64,000 nt of DNA from Typha latifolia. Its lineage: Eukaryota > Streptophyta > Magnoliopsida > Poales > Typhaceae. This document shows positions 47,601-60,100 of the stretch, one piece after another. Positions within the stretch are counted from its first letter, which is position 1, and each line of letters starts with the position of its first letter. The notes below the pieces were generated by a model. It saw nothing but the letters and a program-made list of their open reading frames with translations, did not search any database and had not been told where the DNA came from. Both the position numbers and the translations under genes were made by a program. The stretch is from assembly GCA_019914945.1 (NCBI GenBank), contig CM034107.1, forward strand, positions 4,092,001 to 4,156,000, given 5' to 3'.

Positions 47601-50584
47601 AAATGTTAGGGAATAAATAAATTACAGCAAGATGTCGTGTCTGTGGAACAGTGGAAGTGTCTTTTTGTGGGGTGCTTGAAGTAGGGTTGTACATCATGAA
47701 GGCCAACAATTCTGGAAAATCTTAATAGTATACATTTTTTAAATTGGTTTTACAGAAGCAAGTTGAGATGGTACAATCTTGTGCAGCAAGTGTAGGAAGA
47801 GGCTCCAATAAGAGGGCTTTGTATTAGGAAATTAGGAAAGAATATGTTAGGGAAGGTGAGACCAAAATGACCTGTGCTTGTGGAGGTGATCTTGGATGGG
47901 TGTTTGAAGAAGGATTCACATATGAGGACCAAAAATTCTGGAAAGTCTTAATATTTTTGTGACGATCATGTCACATATATATGAAGTTATTTGCTGGTGG
48001 TTACACATAAGGCACTTCTCTTTTTCATATTCTTCTGTTAGCTCCTACTTTTGGACATAATTTACATTCTTTGATATTGGTCCATTGAAAGATGATAGTG
48101 ACAATTAATATTGGAGAACTTAGCAGGAGGTCCATTACTGTAGCCATTTTGACTCTTCATTGCAGGTGGTTAAGATAACATTCTTAAAAACTGTCAAATT
48201 TTAACCATGAAATTTTTGGTCTTGCATTCTTGAATGTAGGCCAATATAAACTAGAAAATATGGAGTTATTATGGAAGTCTAAAGAATTCACATCATACTA
48301 AAGGGCTTTGACTTGGAAGACGGATAATAGGTGGAAGCATTTGAGAATTTGTGTTATAGGCTGGTAGACTGCTAGGTTTCTGTTTTTCGTTCTTTTTATG
48401 GTAAAGAGTGCTTGATGATTGTTGATCTTGTGTGAGTGGGGCTCTTTACCATTTTCTCATGTTACAAAATACTTGGAATACATTGAGTTCTTTATAAAAT
48501 CTTAAAGGTTGGAAATTTACTTTTTTTTAAACATTGTTTGTTTGAGAAAATTACAGAAAATACCCTACATTTTGACTATATTATAAATAAAGCCCTCTCT
48601 TTTTGTTATTTATAAATACAGCCTCTGGTTTGCCAAAAATAACTGAGCAACATCCTGAGTTAAGTTTACTTAACAGGAACATAACAAAATGCCATGAAAA
48701 GTAGAATATTTTGTCCATTTCAAATGAGGTTTTTATATTTTGTAAATTACCCTTTTCTCGCTCCTCTAATATGACCTTTGAGATTAAACAACAATAGTTT
48801 TGGATCTGTTAAGTTTGTGGGATTCAATATTTGGATGTGATTTTAGTGTTTTAAATGCTTTGTTTAATCCTATTATGTTAGAAATTGGTGGTTTTGGTTT
48901 GTAGCCAAGTTATTTTGAAGACTTAATTTAGTTATATAATTAAGTTAACGTGATGGTTGAGTTAAATTATATCTATCTATCAAATGGTAGGGTGTTGTTT
49001 GTATTTTTTAAGAAAACAGGTGCCTTTATTTTTAAATAATAAAAAAAGAGGGCTTTATTTGTAATACAGAGAAAATGTGGTGTGTTATTGATAATTTCTC
49101 TTTTTGTTTAAATCCGAACAGTGAGAAAGCTCCTTCTTATCCTATCTAACCTTGTTCTTTTTATTGGTAAGTTTATTTATTTCATGCTTGGATGAAAAGC
49201 TCTATAAGGATTTATTGTTGGACTTACCAAAAGTAAAATTCTTGTGTAGATCTTCTTTCATCCAGAGATTTACAATGATGATTTTACTACTCCATTACCT
49301 GATGTGATTGACAGTTGTGTTCAATCATCACCAATTGATACAAGGAGGGCTCTATATAAGGTACTTAAAGATTTTCTGCTGACATTATTTTGATATATAT
49401 TTATCAAGAAAAATAGGTAGAAAAGAAGAGAAAAGTGCTGTCTCAGAACACAAGTTGCTTTCTTCCATAAGTTTGTCACTTTGAAATCTGGAATTGCTCT
49501 CAGAATATAGTATTATCTGGAGGGTCAACCATGTTTAAGGACTTCCATAAAAGATTGCAGAATGATGTAAAGAAGATAGTAGATGACCGCATTGCTGCAT
49601 CCACTGCTCGTCTTGGCTTGGATGTAAAAGTAAGTAAAGCTTTATTCAATTCTTTTAGTTTTTATGTGCAACTCTGATCTTTTATTTCTTTTTTCTTTCC
49701 AGCCTCAACCTGTTGAAGTCAACGTTGTCGCTCATTCTATCCAGGGATATGCCGTTTGGTTTGGAGGTTCTGTAGTTGCATCTATGCCTGAATTTTATGA
49801 GGTATATCAATCTTTTTACATTCTTTTTCTGTCAAATTCTCTCTTGTTTGTATATGTTGGTTATTGCATATCTCTGAAGCAATAAACTGGAGAAATAATC
49901 ATATTGAAAAAATTGAATGCTCTGTTGAAGTAGTAGTAAAGCCTGTAACAAAGGCTAATGAAGATTCCCAGTAGTACCTCCTTATTTGCTACGACAATAT
50001 TAATATAGAAATTAGAATAATTACTTACAGATGTAAGTAAAGAACAAAATAACAAGGTTTTTCCAACCACAATAAAACCAGTATGGGAGATATTTGATTT
50101 AATAATTGAACTCTGAATGAGTAAGTCTTGGATTTTATGTGATGCAAATTCTTTGCCAACTCGTCAGCTTCACATTCCTATGCTTGGTGTCATACATTAT
50201 CATCCTTATCCTGGACTATTTGATATAAATGTTTCTTTTCCACAAGTACAAGTTACAAGAAGCAACCAGAATACTTGCTCCATAGATCTAGAATAATAGT
50301 GAGAAACTAGAGTATGGGAACTCAAACTGTGCTGCTGATGGTGCATTATTCTATATATTTATATTAGAAGCGGTGTCATTGGCACTATTCAATTATATTC
50401 CTCCATCCTCTTTTTTATTTTTTTGTTTATTTATCAAGATTCTTCATCTTAAATGATGAAATTAAGATACCTCGAGTTCAAATCTTTCCTTTTTCTTTTC
50501 CAGTCGTGCCATACAAAAGAAGATTATGAGGAATATGGAGCAAGCATATGCCGAACAAGTCCAATTTTCAAAGGGATGTACTAA
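38672..50584 (+). CDS. ARP3: Actin-related protein 3, Arp2/3 complex subunit
   Basis: Exons: 38672-38718, 40330-40558, 40633-40857, 42011-42157, 43918-44010, 44478-44597, 49250-49360, 49504-49629, 49703-49801, 50504-50584; 425 aa (Arabidopsis ARP3 is 427). Actin-fold landmarks are present: phosphate loop 1 [11 protein letters not shown] (11-21), DIGDG (176-180), the ARP3-type [11 protein letters not shown] segment, [10 protein letters not shown] from residue 329, and the conserved ending [16 protein letters not shown]3 pairs with ARP2 to nucleate branched actin filaments in the cytoplasm; in plants its loss (distorted1) disturbs trichome and pavement-cell shape. Introns 1 (1.6 kb) and 6 (4.65 kb) are long, and intron 6 holds a solo LTR with a nested MULE-like element, a hAT-like MITE, a tandem duplication and another MITE. 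All exon phases agree, so the insertions probably leave the product intact. Confidence 0.96.
44743..46414 (+). mobile_element. Solo LTR of family X, copy 2, in ARP3 intron 6
   Basis: It starts TGTTGCGAATTGGGTC and ends CCAGATCTGGTTCGTAACA, giving TGTT...AACA termini. Flanking 5-mers are gaact (44738-44742) and gaacc (46415-46419), a target duplication with one mismatch. A TATA-like ctatatatagagg lies near 45018. It carries a 940-bp nested MULE-like insertion, so the LTR itself is about 720-730 bp. Copy 1 at 7195-10698 aligns over both halves. No gag-pol sequence is present. The LTR lies in the same strand orientation as ARP3 and could influence splicing or polyadenylation. Confidence 0.78.
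45390..46329. mobile_element. MULE-like non-autonomous element nested in the solo LTR
   Basis: The 940-bp insert is flanked by a perfect 9-bp duplication, attagaacc (45381-45389 and 46330-46338). The ends are imperfect inverted repeats: aacgatggtcgtgctagt at the left and, reverse-complemented, catggatggctgtgccggt at the right. LTR copy 1 has the uninterrupted site with a single attagaacc at about 10614, confirming the boundaries. Both ends are GC-rich with gtgcc/ggcac clusters around an AT-rich core, and short frames across it have no transposase motif. Confidence 0.85.
46787..47417. mobile_element. hAT-like MITE in ARP3 intron 6
   Basis: The left end tagtggtgaaaacagat and the reverse complement of the right end, tagggtcaaaagcgggt, are inverted repeats. 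Flanking 8-mers cttagaat (46779-46786) and cttggaat (47418-47425) form a target duplication with one mismatch. The interior has many (g)gata/tccg motifs typical of this group. The element is related to the one at 31049-32340 but lacks its GC-rich core. Confidence 0.75.
47505..47965. repeat. Diverged tandem duplication (about 240 bp units) in ARP3 intron 6
   Basis: Two adjacent blocks, about 47505-47745 and 47751-47965, share ordered landmarks: gagatggta-gatcttgt, aggaagaggct, aataagaggg, aattctggaaa and tcttaata. Mismatches and small gaps separate them, so the duplication is old. No coding potential. Confidence 0.7.
48544..49100. mobile_element. MITE copy B, related to copy A at 18050-18330
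   Basis: The left arm gagaaaattacagaaaatac pairs with the right arm's reverse complement gagaaattatcaataacaca. Both arms continue with tataaataaagccctct-like sequence. It shares the internal atatctatctatcaaa motif with copy A but is about twice as long. Flanking 9-mers tgtttgttt and tttttgttt agree at seven positions, compatible with a Mutator-type duplication. It ends about 150 bp upstream of ARP3 exon 7. Confidence 0.6.
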
Positions 50585-51644
50585 CATTCAGAAAGATAGC
50601 TAATTTATCAGTAACTGATTCACTTCATATTCTGTGGTTGCATATAGCATTCTTTTATTAATTACCTTTTAATTTAACCTACACATCTGACTTTGTAAAT
50701 TACCTTTTAGTACACTAGTTGTATACTAGATACTGTATAAAGCCTAATTTGTGTGCATTTATTTCAACAAAATACCTCTTGATGCTTTATAGTGTCAATC
50801 TATTGTATTTTTTTGGTCTGCATTGTTTTTTAGAAATAGTTTTTGGACTTCATTCATTGTTGATTGGGCTACTTACACTTGCAAATCTGTACTGATACAA
50901 TTAGTAATTGTTAATAACAACAGCAGGACTTGTTCCAATCTTGGGAGCTCTCCATCACCACCTTTTTCTCTTTTCTGGCTCCTTAATTAAAACCTAACTG
51001 CTATTTTCAGCTGACACAACATTGCTGAAACAATCCAATTTTTTTGGTTATTCCTGAAATAGTAAATTGCATCTCCTCAATTCAATTGATTTCATTTGGA
51101 AATGAATTCTACTGTTAGGAATGAAATTCATCTCATGAAAATTAAAGATTAAGCCCCATCTACTCGCGGAATAGAAATAGGATTATTCTAGAATAAGCCT
51201 ATTTCTAGATGTTGCATTAATATATGCAGTATTTAATTCAAAACCTATTATTTAGTTTTCATGCATGAAATCTAAAAAGTAGTATTTTAAAAAACTAATT
51301 AAACTTAAATATAATCTTTTGCATCTATTTGGATGCCAAATTGTATTCAGCCATTTTAATCTGACTCATTTTTTTTCCTCTAATTTCAGCCTTAATTCAA
51401 CCCCAACCTCTCCTCTTATTTCGATCTCAATACAAACCTCAAATCATCTCTCTCCTCTTGTTTTCATCGTCAATCCTAACTCATCTTTTCTCACCTCTCT
51501 TCTATTCTCATCTAATTAAACATTTCTTTACTAATTATGTTATTATAAAATTATACGAACTAAGCATTTATTTAACAAATACAATGTTATGAAATATAAT
51601 CAACCAAATAAGTTATTTGTTTCTCTAGATACAACATCTAGACA

Positions 51645-51696
<52 letters not shown>

Positions 51697-52960
51697 AAAC
51701 CAAATTACTCCTCAGTGTAAGAAATTTATCAAATCTTTGGAATGAGATATAGGAAATTCATTTGGTGATGTTTTTTTTTTATCCATAGGCAATAGGCATC
51801 GATAATGATGTCATAAAATAAGGGTTAATTTTGATATTTGATGGTTGATTCTACTATAGGACAAATTTGTAACTAATTATATAGCTTAATTGATGATCAC
51901 CATCTTCTCATAATTAACTTTCATCTCTACTAATACTTTATTCTCATGTTTAAATTTTTTTATATCTACCAAAATGACACTGACAACACGATCTATATAT
52001 TAAAGCCTCTTTCAGGTTTGTGCATAAGTTTTTTGTAAGGATAAGTTTATACATATCTATTCAAGGTAAATTAAGTATATCAATAACTATATTCATATTT
52101 TATTATTTAGTTATAAATATAATGATTGTCTTAAAAATTTATGTAAGAATTTGTATTTAATTAATACATCGTACATAAGTATGTTAATTATAATAAAAAT
52201 TTTACTTCGAAAAATATGCATAATTTTATTGCACGATGAGATTTTATGCATAAATTTTAATCAAAAAAATATATATAAATAAATATTTGGTTGTAAAATA
52301 TTACTTAAGAGAAAACTAATTCATGAACAGATACTCTTTTACATATCTCTTACGCTTGTTGGAATTTAGGTAGGTATCCAAAATATTATTATTATTTTTT
52401 TCTTTTTAAAAGAAGGCAGGCACGAGTTTAATGCGCCAACTTTGGTGTGGGCTAATCACTCTCAAAGTAGGTGTTTCTCTTGGTGCCATTTTTTTTTTTT
52501 TTTTTTTGGGTCACCTAATCAATAGTTGATAGTTGTGAGATTTATATTTAGATTTGGGGTTTGGGAGAGAGAAGATAATAATTAGAAGGATTAGTGATGA
52601 TGGTTATGGTGTGACATTTAAATGCACTATTAGGGTTTGGGAGAAACATGATTAAAAGGAGAAAGAAGAGAACAAGAGATTAAAAGAATTATTTTGGTCG
52701 ATTATGATGTTATGTCTCAATCATATGATAAATTTTTATTAGAAACTCTAACAGTAACCGATGAAGGACAAATTTGATAATTTTAAATAGTTTAAGGAAT
52801 CTTCTTGTTTTTTAAAAAAGAAGAAGATAATCGATAAAAAGAACACTCAGTAATTTTATTTTATTTATTATTAACACTTTAACTTTAAAAGTATTTATCA
52901 TTCAATAAATACCTTAACGTTAATCTTTTTAACCGAAGATAATTATACATATTAGTTAAC
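50585..52960. other. ARP3 3' UTR and repeat-bearing spacer
   Basis: The ARP3 3' UTR likely ends within 50800-50850. A long TA dinucleotide array occupies 51649-51694, and a poly-T tract is at about 52491-52507. AT-rich blocks around 51160-51640 and 52000-52350 look like decayed miniature transposons, but ends were not matched. No gene is recognised. Confidence 0.5.
51649..51694. repeat. (TA)n microsatellite
   Basis: About 23 perfect AT dinucleotide units, starting just after the gacaaac sequence. Confidence 0.95.
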
Positions 52961-53783
52961 TTAAGACTTAATTATACTCTGCCTCCCTATACTTTGACCT
53001 AATATCACTTTGCTTCCTTATAATTATACTTTGAAAAAGTTTTTTTTAATAGACTAAATTACCCTCGTGAAGGTAAACACAAAATTTTTTTGGACAATTT
53101 TGCTCTCATCTCTTCTAAGCCATCTCTTTCCCAAGTATTTTTTGGTTAGATCTGCACCTCAGAATTTATCTCTTGTTATGTAATTGTATAGAAAAAAAAA
53201 TACTTCTATCATATTAGGCTTCCTGCAACTAAAAAATAAAACAGAAATATACAAATATGACACCTACGATCTATAAATAATTTTTAAAATTACCATTGGA
53301 TGTTGTAGCAGCTAAGTATGCAATGAGAAAGAAAACTGCTACCTTGAGGCTAAAGAAAACCAAATCTTATCATCTTCGTATGAGATAGAGATGTACGACT
53401 TTTAAAGTAAAAACAAAATCCATCTATTATGATTTTAAAAAATAAAATAAAATATCGATATTGTCAGGACAAGTGTTTTTTTTTTCAAAGACATAAAAAG
53501 AAAGAAGATGAGATGAGAATTGAAGTAAAAGGGGAAGAAAGAAGAGAAAAGATGGGATGAGAAGGGAAGAAAATGAGTTTCATCCAATTGGTAGTATGTA
53601 AGGGTAGATAGATAATTTTATATTATCAGCTAGTAAATTTTAATAGAAAGATAATTTTAGGTCATCTGTTAACGGCGTCTAAGAATTGTAGGTTTTCAAA
53701 AGTCTAGAAAATATTTAGATGCTTATATAGTAAATGAGTCAAAGTTATACCAAGTTAAAGTACAAAATGTAATTAAGTCTTAA
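52961..53783. mobile_element. TIR element upstream of ALB3
   Basis: The first 14 bases, ttaagacttaatta, are a perfect inverted repeat of the last 14 (taattaagtcttaa). Similarity continues inward, with actttgacc-aatatcactttg on the left against the complement of caaagttatacc on the right, for about 45 bp. The 820-bp interior has no transposase. The inner arm resembles that of the RGLG intron 8 element. No clear target duplication was found. Confidence 0.55.
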
Positions 53784-54166
53784 TTTAACCGTAATCTTTG
53801 TCAAGTAAAAAAAAAACACATAAAAGTGTTTTTGATGAAGGGTAATTTAGGTAGTTAAATTTTTTATTTTTTAAATGAATGAAATATTTTTTATTCTAAT
53901 ACATGGGTCGAATGGTAAATAACGATAAGGTAAGGTGTAAATGATTATATATGTAAAACATAGTGTGTTTTTAATTAATTTTTAAAAAAATGAGGGGGGT
54001 GAAAGTAAAACATTAGCTGTATTTGAGGGGTCAAAGTGTAAAAAAGATTCCATTACATTTCACCGGTGAGCAACGACGATTCCTTCCCAATAGGCCATAT
54101 CTCCGGCACGACTCTCTCTTCTCTTTCTCTCTCTCCTCCTCCTCAGTCCTCAAGCCGTTCCCTAGA
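53784..54166 (+). promoter_or_regulatory. ALB3 upstream region and pyrimidine-rich leader
   Basis: AT-rich sequence changes abruptly at about 54040 to a CT-rich leader (cttctctttctctctctcctcctcc) ending at the ATG at 54167. No ATG lies in frame upstream; the open frame from 54023 begins at TTG. Confidence 0.45.
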
Positions 54167-57100
54167 ATGGCTTCTCCCCTCTCCTTCCAATCCAAAACCC
54201 TAACCTTAACCCCCTTCCGGCCTCCCCCGACCTATCTCTCTCGCCGAGCCCACTTCGGTTTCCTCCCCACCCCCTTCCTCCTCCGCCGCTCCTTCGCCGC
54301 CAGGCTCGGATCGGGCCCTCACCTCCCGGAATTCGAGACAGTCGACGGAATTGCGCGGGAGCTATTCGGGAGGGTGGAGGGATTGATCTACACCGTCGCC
54401 GATGCCGCCGTCTCGTCCCCCGACACCGCCGCGACCGTCGTCGAAGGCTCGAAGCAGCAAACGGGGGATTGGTTGTCGGGCATCACAGGATACATGGAGA
54501 CTGTTTTGAAGGTTGGTAGTTTTTGTCGGTTTGAGTTCTGGATTTGATTTTGAAGGCTGTTTGGATAACAAGGAGCGGTTTTTGTAACATATATAGGGAT
54601 TGCAATTATGTTAAGCAGTAGTTAAGTAGTTGGATTTAGTTCAGGAGTGTATAATTGGAAATACAAGCTATGCCCTGTGCGACTAGGCTGAGGGATTGTA
54701 CATGCATATTTTGGTGCATTTTAGAGTTCATTTCAGTGATTCAGATTTTGTACAACATCTATCTTAATCTTCTATTTTGTATTGAGTAATTTTAAAAACA
54801 ATATGGATCTAATAGTCCAATATAATATATTCCCTTGCTTTATGCTATCGACATCATACCTTTTTAGTGTGTTCAATTATCATCTATTAGATATTCAACT
54901 TGGATGCTTCATCATAAGAATTACATTGTTTAGCCCCCTGAGGACTATTAAAATTTGTGGTCCTTTGATGCATATGCAAAGGATGTGTAAGCTAACGACA
55001 GATTTGGAGCACTAAAGCTTCATCAAAATTATATAGAGCAGACACTATTTTAGTTGGGAATCTTAGATTTTGTATTGGCAATTTTTCTGTTGATATTTTT
55101 CTCTTTCTTGGTTCATCTACTGCAGGTTTTAAAAGATGGGCTATCAGTTCTTCATGTTCCATATGCATATGGTTTTGCAATCATTCTTCTCACTATTCTT
55201 GTTAAGGCAGCTACATTTCCTTTGACTAAGAAACAGGTTTGATTTGTCTCGTTTTATTGTTTAACATGATCTCTTCTAGTTGTTCTGCTTTTACTGGCCA
55301 GGGTTTATCTTCTAGTAGTTTTTGCCTTTTTGATTGAGCTGCTTTTTTACATTTCACATTGAACGGAATGGGGAAAAAATAGTGAACCTTCCTTTTATCA
55401 CTACTATTTATGATCATTTGAGATAGCAGAGTGATCAACTTATAGTCTTATATGCATGTTAGCTTATTTGTTATCTGAAAGACACTTCTATAGATGCAAT
55501 AAATGAAGTTCTACATTATTTTAGCTAAAATTTTCTTGCAAACAGGTTCCTGATTTAACTTAACAATGCATAATAAGATGAGGTTATATAATATGTGAAC
55601 TAGTCATCATGGAGAAAAGTAAAATAGAATCGGTTAAGAATTTATTGATCAAAAAATTAGAATATCATGGGGAATGTAAATTCAGCAGCACACTGTAAAT
55701 TAAGTGAGAGATAGGAATATATTTTTCTTTCAAATATTGCTATACCCATGGGAATTTAATAATACATTATCTGTTAGATTGGGAAGCTGCAGAATTATTA
55801 GATTTTCTATCAATAGATGAGTAGAAAAGTGTTCTCACAAGTTAAACTTCACATTTTCTGAATGAAATTGTATGAATTCAAGAAAACTTTACAATTATGA
55901 TATGAGGTTCTCTTTCAAGAGCACTTGGAAGGCCTATTTTGCAACTAAACAATATTCAAGCATTAATAATATGAAGGAAAAATGTTAAACAAATGGGGTT
56001 CCTCAGGACATGAACCAAGTAAGAATAATGTAAATAAAGAGAGATGGAAAGCACGGAGGGAGTCAGATGAAAGATATGTAGATTATGGAGATTGTTGTAG
56101 CTTGTAATAATTGAGTAGCATAATTAGGAACCAAAGATTGAAGTGCCATCAACATGGGTGCTCTGGCTGCACAATCTTATATCCATGACGAGGATACAAA
56201 TAAAAACATATAATTGATCTGGAGGTTCAAATATAGTTATTAAATTGTTAGCACATGTTAATTGGAAAAGTTCATTATTTAATGTTGTAAATTAGCCAAA
56301 ATGTATTGAGAATGCAATAGAAAGATGAACTTTCTCTATGAAAACCTTTCCCTTCACTCTCGGTGGATGGGTGGAGTTCAAGTCTCGAGTGCAAAGGAAG
56401 AATGAAGACCAAGTTATATGTAAAAGTAAAGAAGTGGAGGCAAAATTTCAAAGTCTATGTAGTTCTGTGTGTACTTCCTCTCTTTCATGAAGATGGTCAA
56501 GTGGCATGAAGAGGGATAGGTTCCTTTCTCTTATCCAATTAGAACCTTGCATCTGATTAGATTGTTTGTGGGGCCATTACTTACTAAAGTGATAATAGTA
56601 GTTGAGATCATTAGTGATGTAGCTGAAAATAAGGAACATTTTGATATGAGGAAAGATAAAGAGGTATAGAATATATGTATATAGTCCACTGAGAAATAAT
56701 AGGTTATCCTAGGATCCCTTTCTCACATCCAAGTATATTTTTCCTTACTAATATAGTAAGATAAACAAGGAGGATAGGAGAATGCGGCATCCACCACAAA
56801 ATTACAAGAGAAGAATAAAGAGAGGAAAAAGAAGAGTCCAACATGGGATATTAGAATCCTCCACAGTCCACAGTCCACAGTCCACACCAAGAATTAATTT
56901 CAAATTCCAAATTAAAGCTAAATATTTTCTAATTTTTTATTAAGACCGTGGATTCAAGTATTGGTCGATCTCTATCCGTATCACCAAAATGGATTAGCCT
57001 ATATGGCTGATTTAGTCAGCCCCACTTCGAATTGCCCAAAATGGATGATCGATACAACCGACATATATTTTTTTCAAGTACCCAATCCCAATTTTGAAAC

Positions 57101-60100
57101 TGATACTTAGAACCTTAATTAAGACTACATAAAGAGATAGGTGAACTAAAATGTATTTACTTTTAAATCTGATTAGTAACAAAACTGAGAAAGTACTTAA
57201 AGATAATTAAAATATCAATAAATTATCTCCGAATCAACTAAAATTTAACATTAGGAAGTTACATGTTAATTAGGATACTCTGAAAGATAATATTATTTTA
57301 GCTCAAAATAGTCTGAAAATTTGTAAAATATTGGAATACTAAGTTTCTATTTCTATATGGTAGTCTGAGTATATACTATATAGACCCCATATAAATACAT
57401 TTTAATACTATTCATGCTTAGTATTGTTGAAGATGTACAGTTACATGCTTTCTTCTTCATATCTAAATTCCTTTAATACACCTTAATATTATGAGATGGT
57501 TCTTAGGATAATATACTGCTTTCTGTTAGTTTTTTTTAATCCTTGTCTGGCTCCTTTAATCCTTGTCTGGATCCTGACTAGCATGTTTCTCATCTCTTTT
57601 CTATTTTTATATTTTTTTACTGCAGTGACAATAAAAAGATTGTCAATGGTTGGTTAACTTGTTACTGAATATGATCTTCCTTAATTTTTAAAAATTATGT
57701 TTGCACAAAAAAGCCTCTTGACTTTTGTGCAAAATTTTCATATATTTCTGTAATATGATTTGTTTCTTCTAGTTTCTACAACATTCTCTTTCACTCAGTA
57801 GATTTAAGTTTTTGTTTGTCTTCAGGAGATCTTATTATCAAGTTCTGTTAACATCACCTAGTTGAAAGTTTTAATTTTCTGGACTTGGTTCGTCCTTTTG
57901 GAGTCTGAGCCTTTCTTTCTTTTCAGGTTGAGTCGGCTTTGGCAATGCGATCACTTCAACCTCAAGTCAAGGCTATACAACAGCGTTATGCTGGTGATCA
58001 GGTAGTTGATCTTTATCGAACTTATAACCTTGTAAACTTTTGAAAGTGCTACTATTGTCTGAATAGGTATGGTTAAGTTTCTGATACTTTTTCTCTTTCT
58101 GTTTCTTGGTGTCTAGTTTGGAACTAACACTACTCTTATGTTTAGAAAATTTAGCAATTAATATATATCATAAGGTAACATTCATGAAAATTCCTTTCTC
58201 CTTAATTTTGCAGGAAAGAATACAACTTGAAACTGCTCGCTTGTATAAATTGGCTGGTGTCAACCCTCTAGCTGGTACTTTTAACATGATTCTTCTTTGT
58301 AATATTTTGCTGTTGTCATAAATTTTGGCAGCTTGTGTTTTCTATTATGGAAGCTTGTGAGTAGGGTGTCAACAATTTCATCAAGGAAATGTGGAGACAT
58401 GTTCTACTTCAACTAGAACCTGACCAGATAGTTGCTTTCAAGATTGAGCATGTACTTAGTGAAAGATCACTGCTGCTAGTCTTGGCATTATCTTTTATAG
58501 CAATTCTGGACATATTTATATGCACTTACAATATTTAAAGGCAAGGACGAATAGTGGACATGCTTGTTGTGAGCAATATTACTGTATATTGCGCAAGATA
58601 TAAATATCTACTTCAAATATATTGATATGTAGTTGCATCCTTTTTTTTTTTTTTTTTAGGAGAAGCAATTCAATGTGCATTTATTTGTTCAATTATATGT
58701 TTTTTAGGACTTCTTTATGTCCTTATATTAGTGTATCTAATAGTCAACTTCTTGAACACCTTTACTGCATCAGGATGTTTGCCCACTCTGGCTACAATAC
58801 CAGTTTGGATTGGGTTGTACAGGGCCCTCTCAAATGTAGCTGATGAGGTCAGATAGTTTAAAGTTGTTTTGGATACACTGCACTGCAGTCCTTATTTCTT
58901 TTTATGTGTTATATATACCTGACATGGTTTATTATAAATTAAGGGACTTCTGACTGAAGGCTTCTTCTGGATACCTTCTTTGGCTGGTCCTACTACCATT
59001 GCAGCTCGACAAAGTGGTAGTGGAATCTCTTGGCTTTTTCCTTTTACAGTAAGTGCACTGCATATGTTTTTTGTTTGGTTTTCCAGGATGCTAACATTAA
59101 GGAAACAGATGAATTATGTAATGGTATTTATAACCTCACCTAAGTAATATACAAGCTTAGCAACTTTGAAATCTGCTAACTTTGATTCATTTATTTGGAA
59201 TAAGAGTGAAATAATCTTCATCTTTATGACATGGAAAGATATGGAAATGCAATTGCTAATCCTAACCATTTTGATATAAGAGAGTAATGGTGTCGTAATT
59301 AAACCGGTGTAGTTGAGATCCGAAACTGGGAATCCTGAAAGCAATATGAACCCCTTTAACCATCTAAGTACAATCCTATTGGCAGGTATTTGTTGTTTTT
59401 TTTTCGTGTTTACTATAATAAGAATCATAACAAGAGAGCTAAATCTGTGTATTTCATGAAGATAAAGCTTATGACAGTGTTTCATAAGAAATTAATGTGG
59501 TTGCATTTGAAAGTAGTGGTTATTGAGACTGTAAGTGTGTTCAAGGATGTATGCTATAATCACAAGTAGCATAGGCCAATAGGGAGAGAAACAAGTGAAT
59601 TTCTAATAGTTGTTTGGAAATCTTGAACTAAAAGTGCATCCAATCTGATCATATATCGTTTATGAAATGCTATATATAGTCATCTAATTTTGAGATGGTT
59701 CATGTCTTCTTCAGGATGGTCATCCACCTCTTGGATGGTCTGATACATTAGCCTATCTTGTTCTGCCAGTTCTTCTGGTTATCTCTCAGTATATATCAGC
59801 TCAAATTATGCAGCCGCCACAGGTTAGTGGTATTTGTAGAACTGCTAAACATTTTCTGTCATGTTTATATGACTATATATTTTTCTCCTAAAAGCTACAC
59901 TTCCATTGGTCCTTCAGCATATTTAATAAGATTCACTCCATGATTGCTACTTATCAGCTCATTGGTTATTCATCAAACTATCAGTTTCAGATATTTTTAA
60001 TTTGTTACTTCTTGCAATAAGAGGCTTGTATTGTTATACTTAATACACATGTTAAATTCTTATGCATTCTTGAGCTTGATAACTTGGGTTCATTAAGATC

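Noticed and set aside
54023..54166. N-terminal extension of ALB3
   Set aside because: The extension begins at TTG, not ATG, and the first in-frame ATG at 54167 gives a normal transit peptide.
59114..59485. 123-codon minus-strand frame in ALB3 intron 6
   Set aside because: AT-rich intronic sequence with no recognisable domain and no supporting splice sites.
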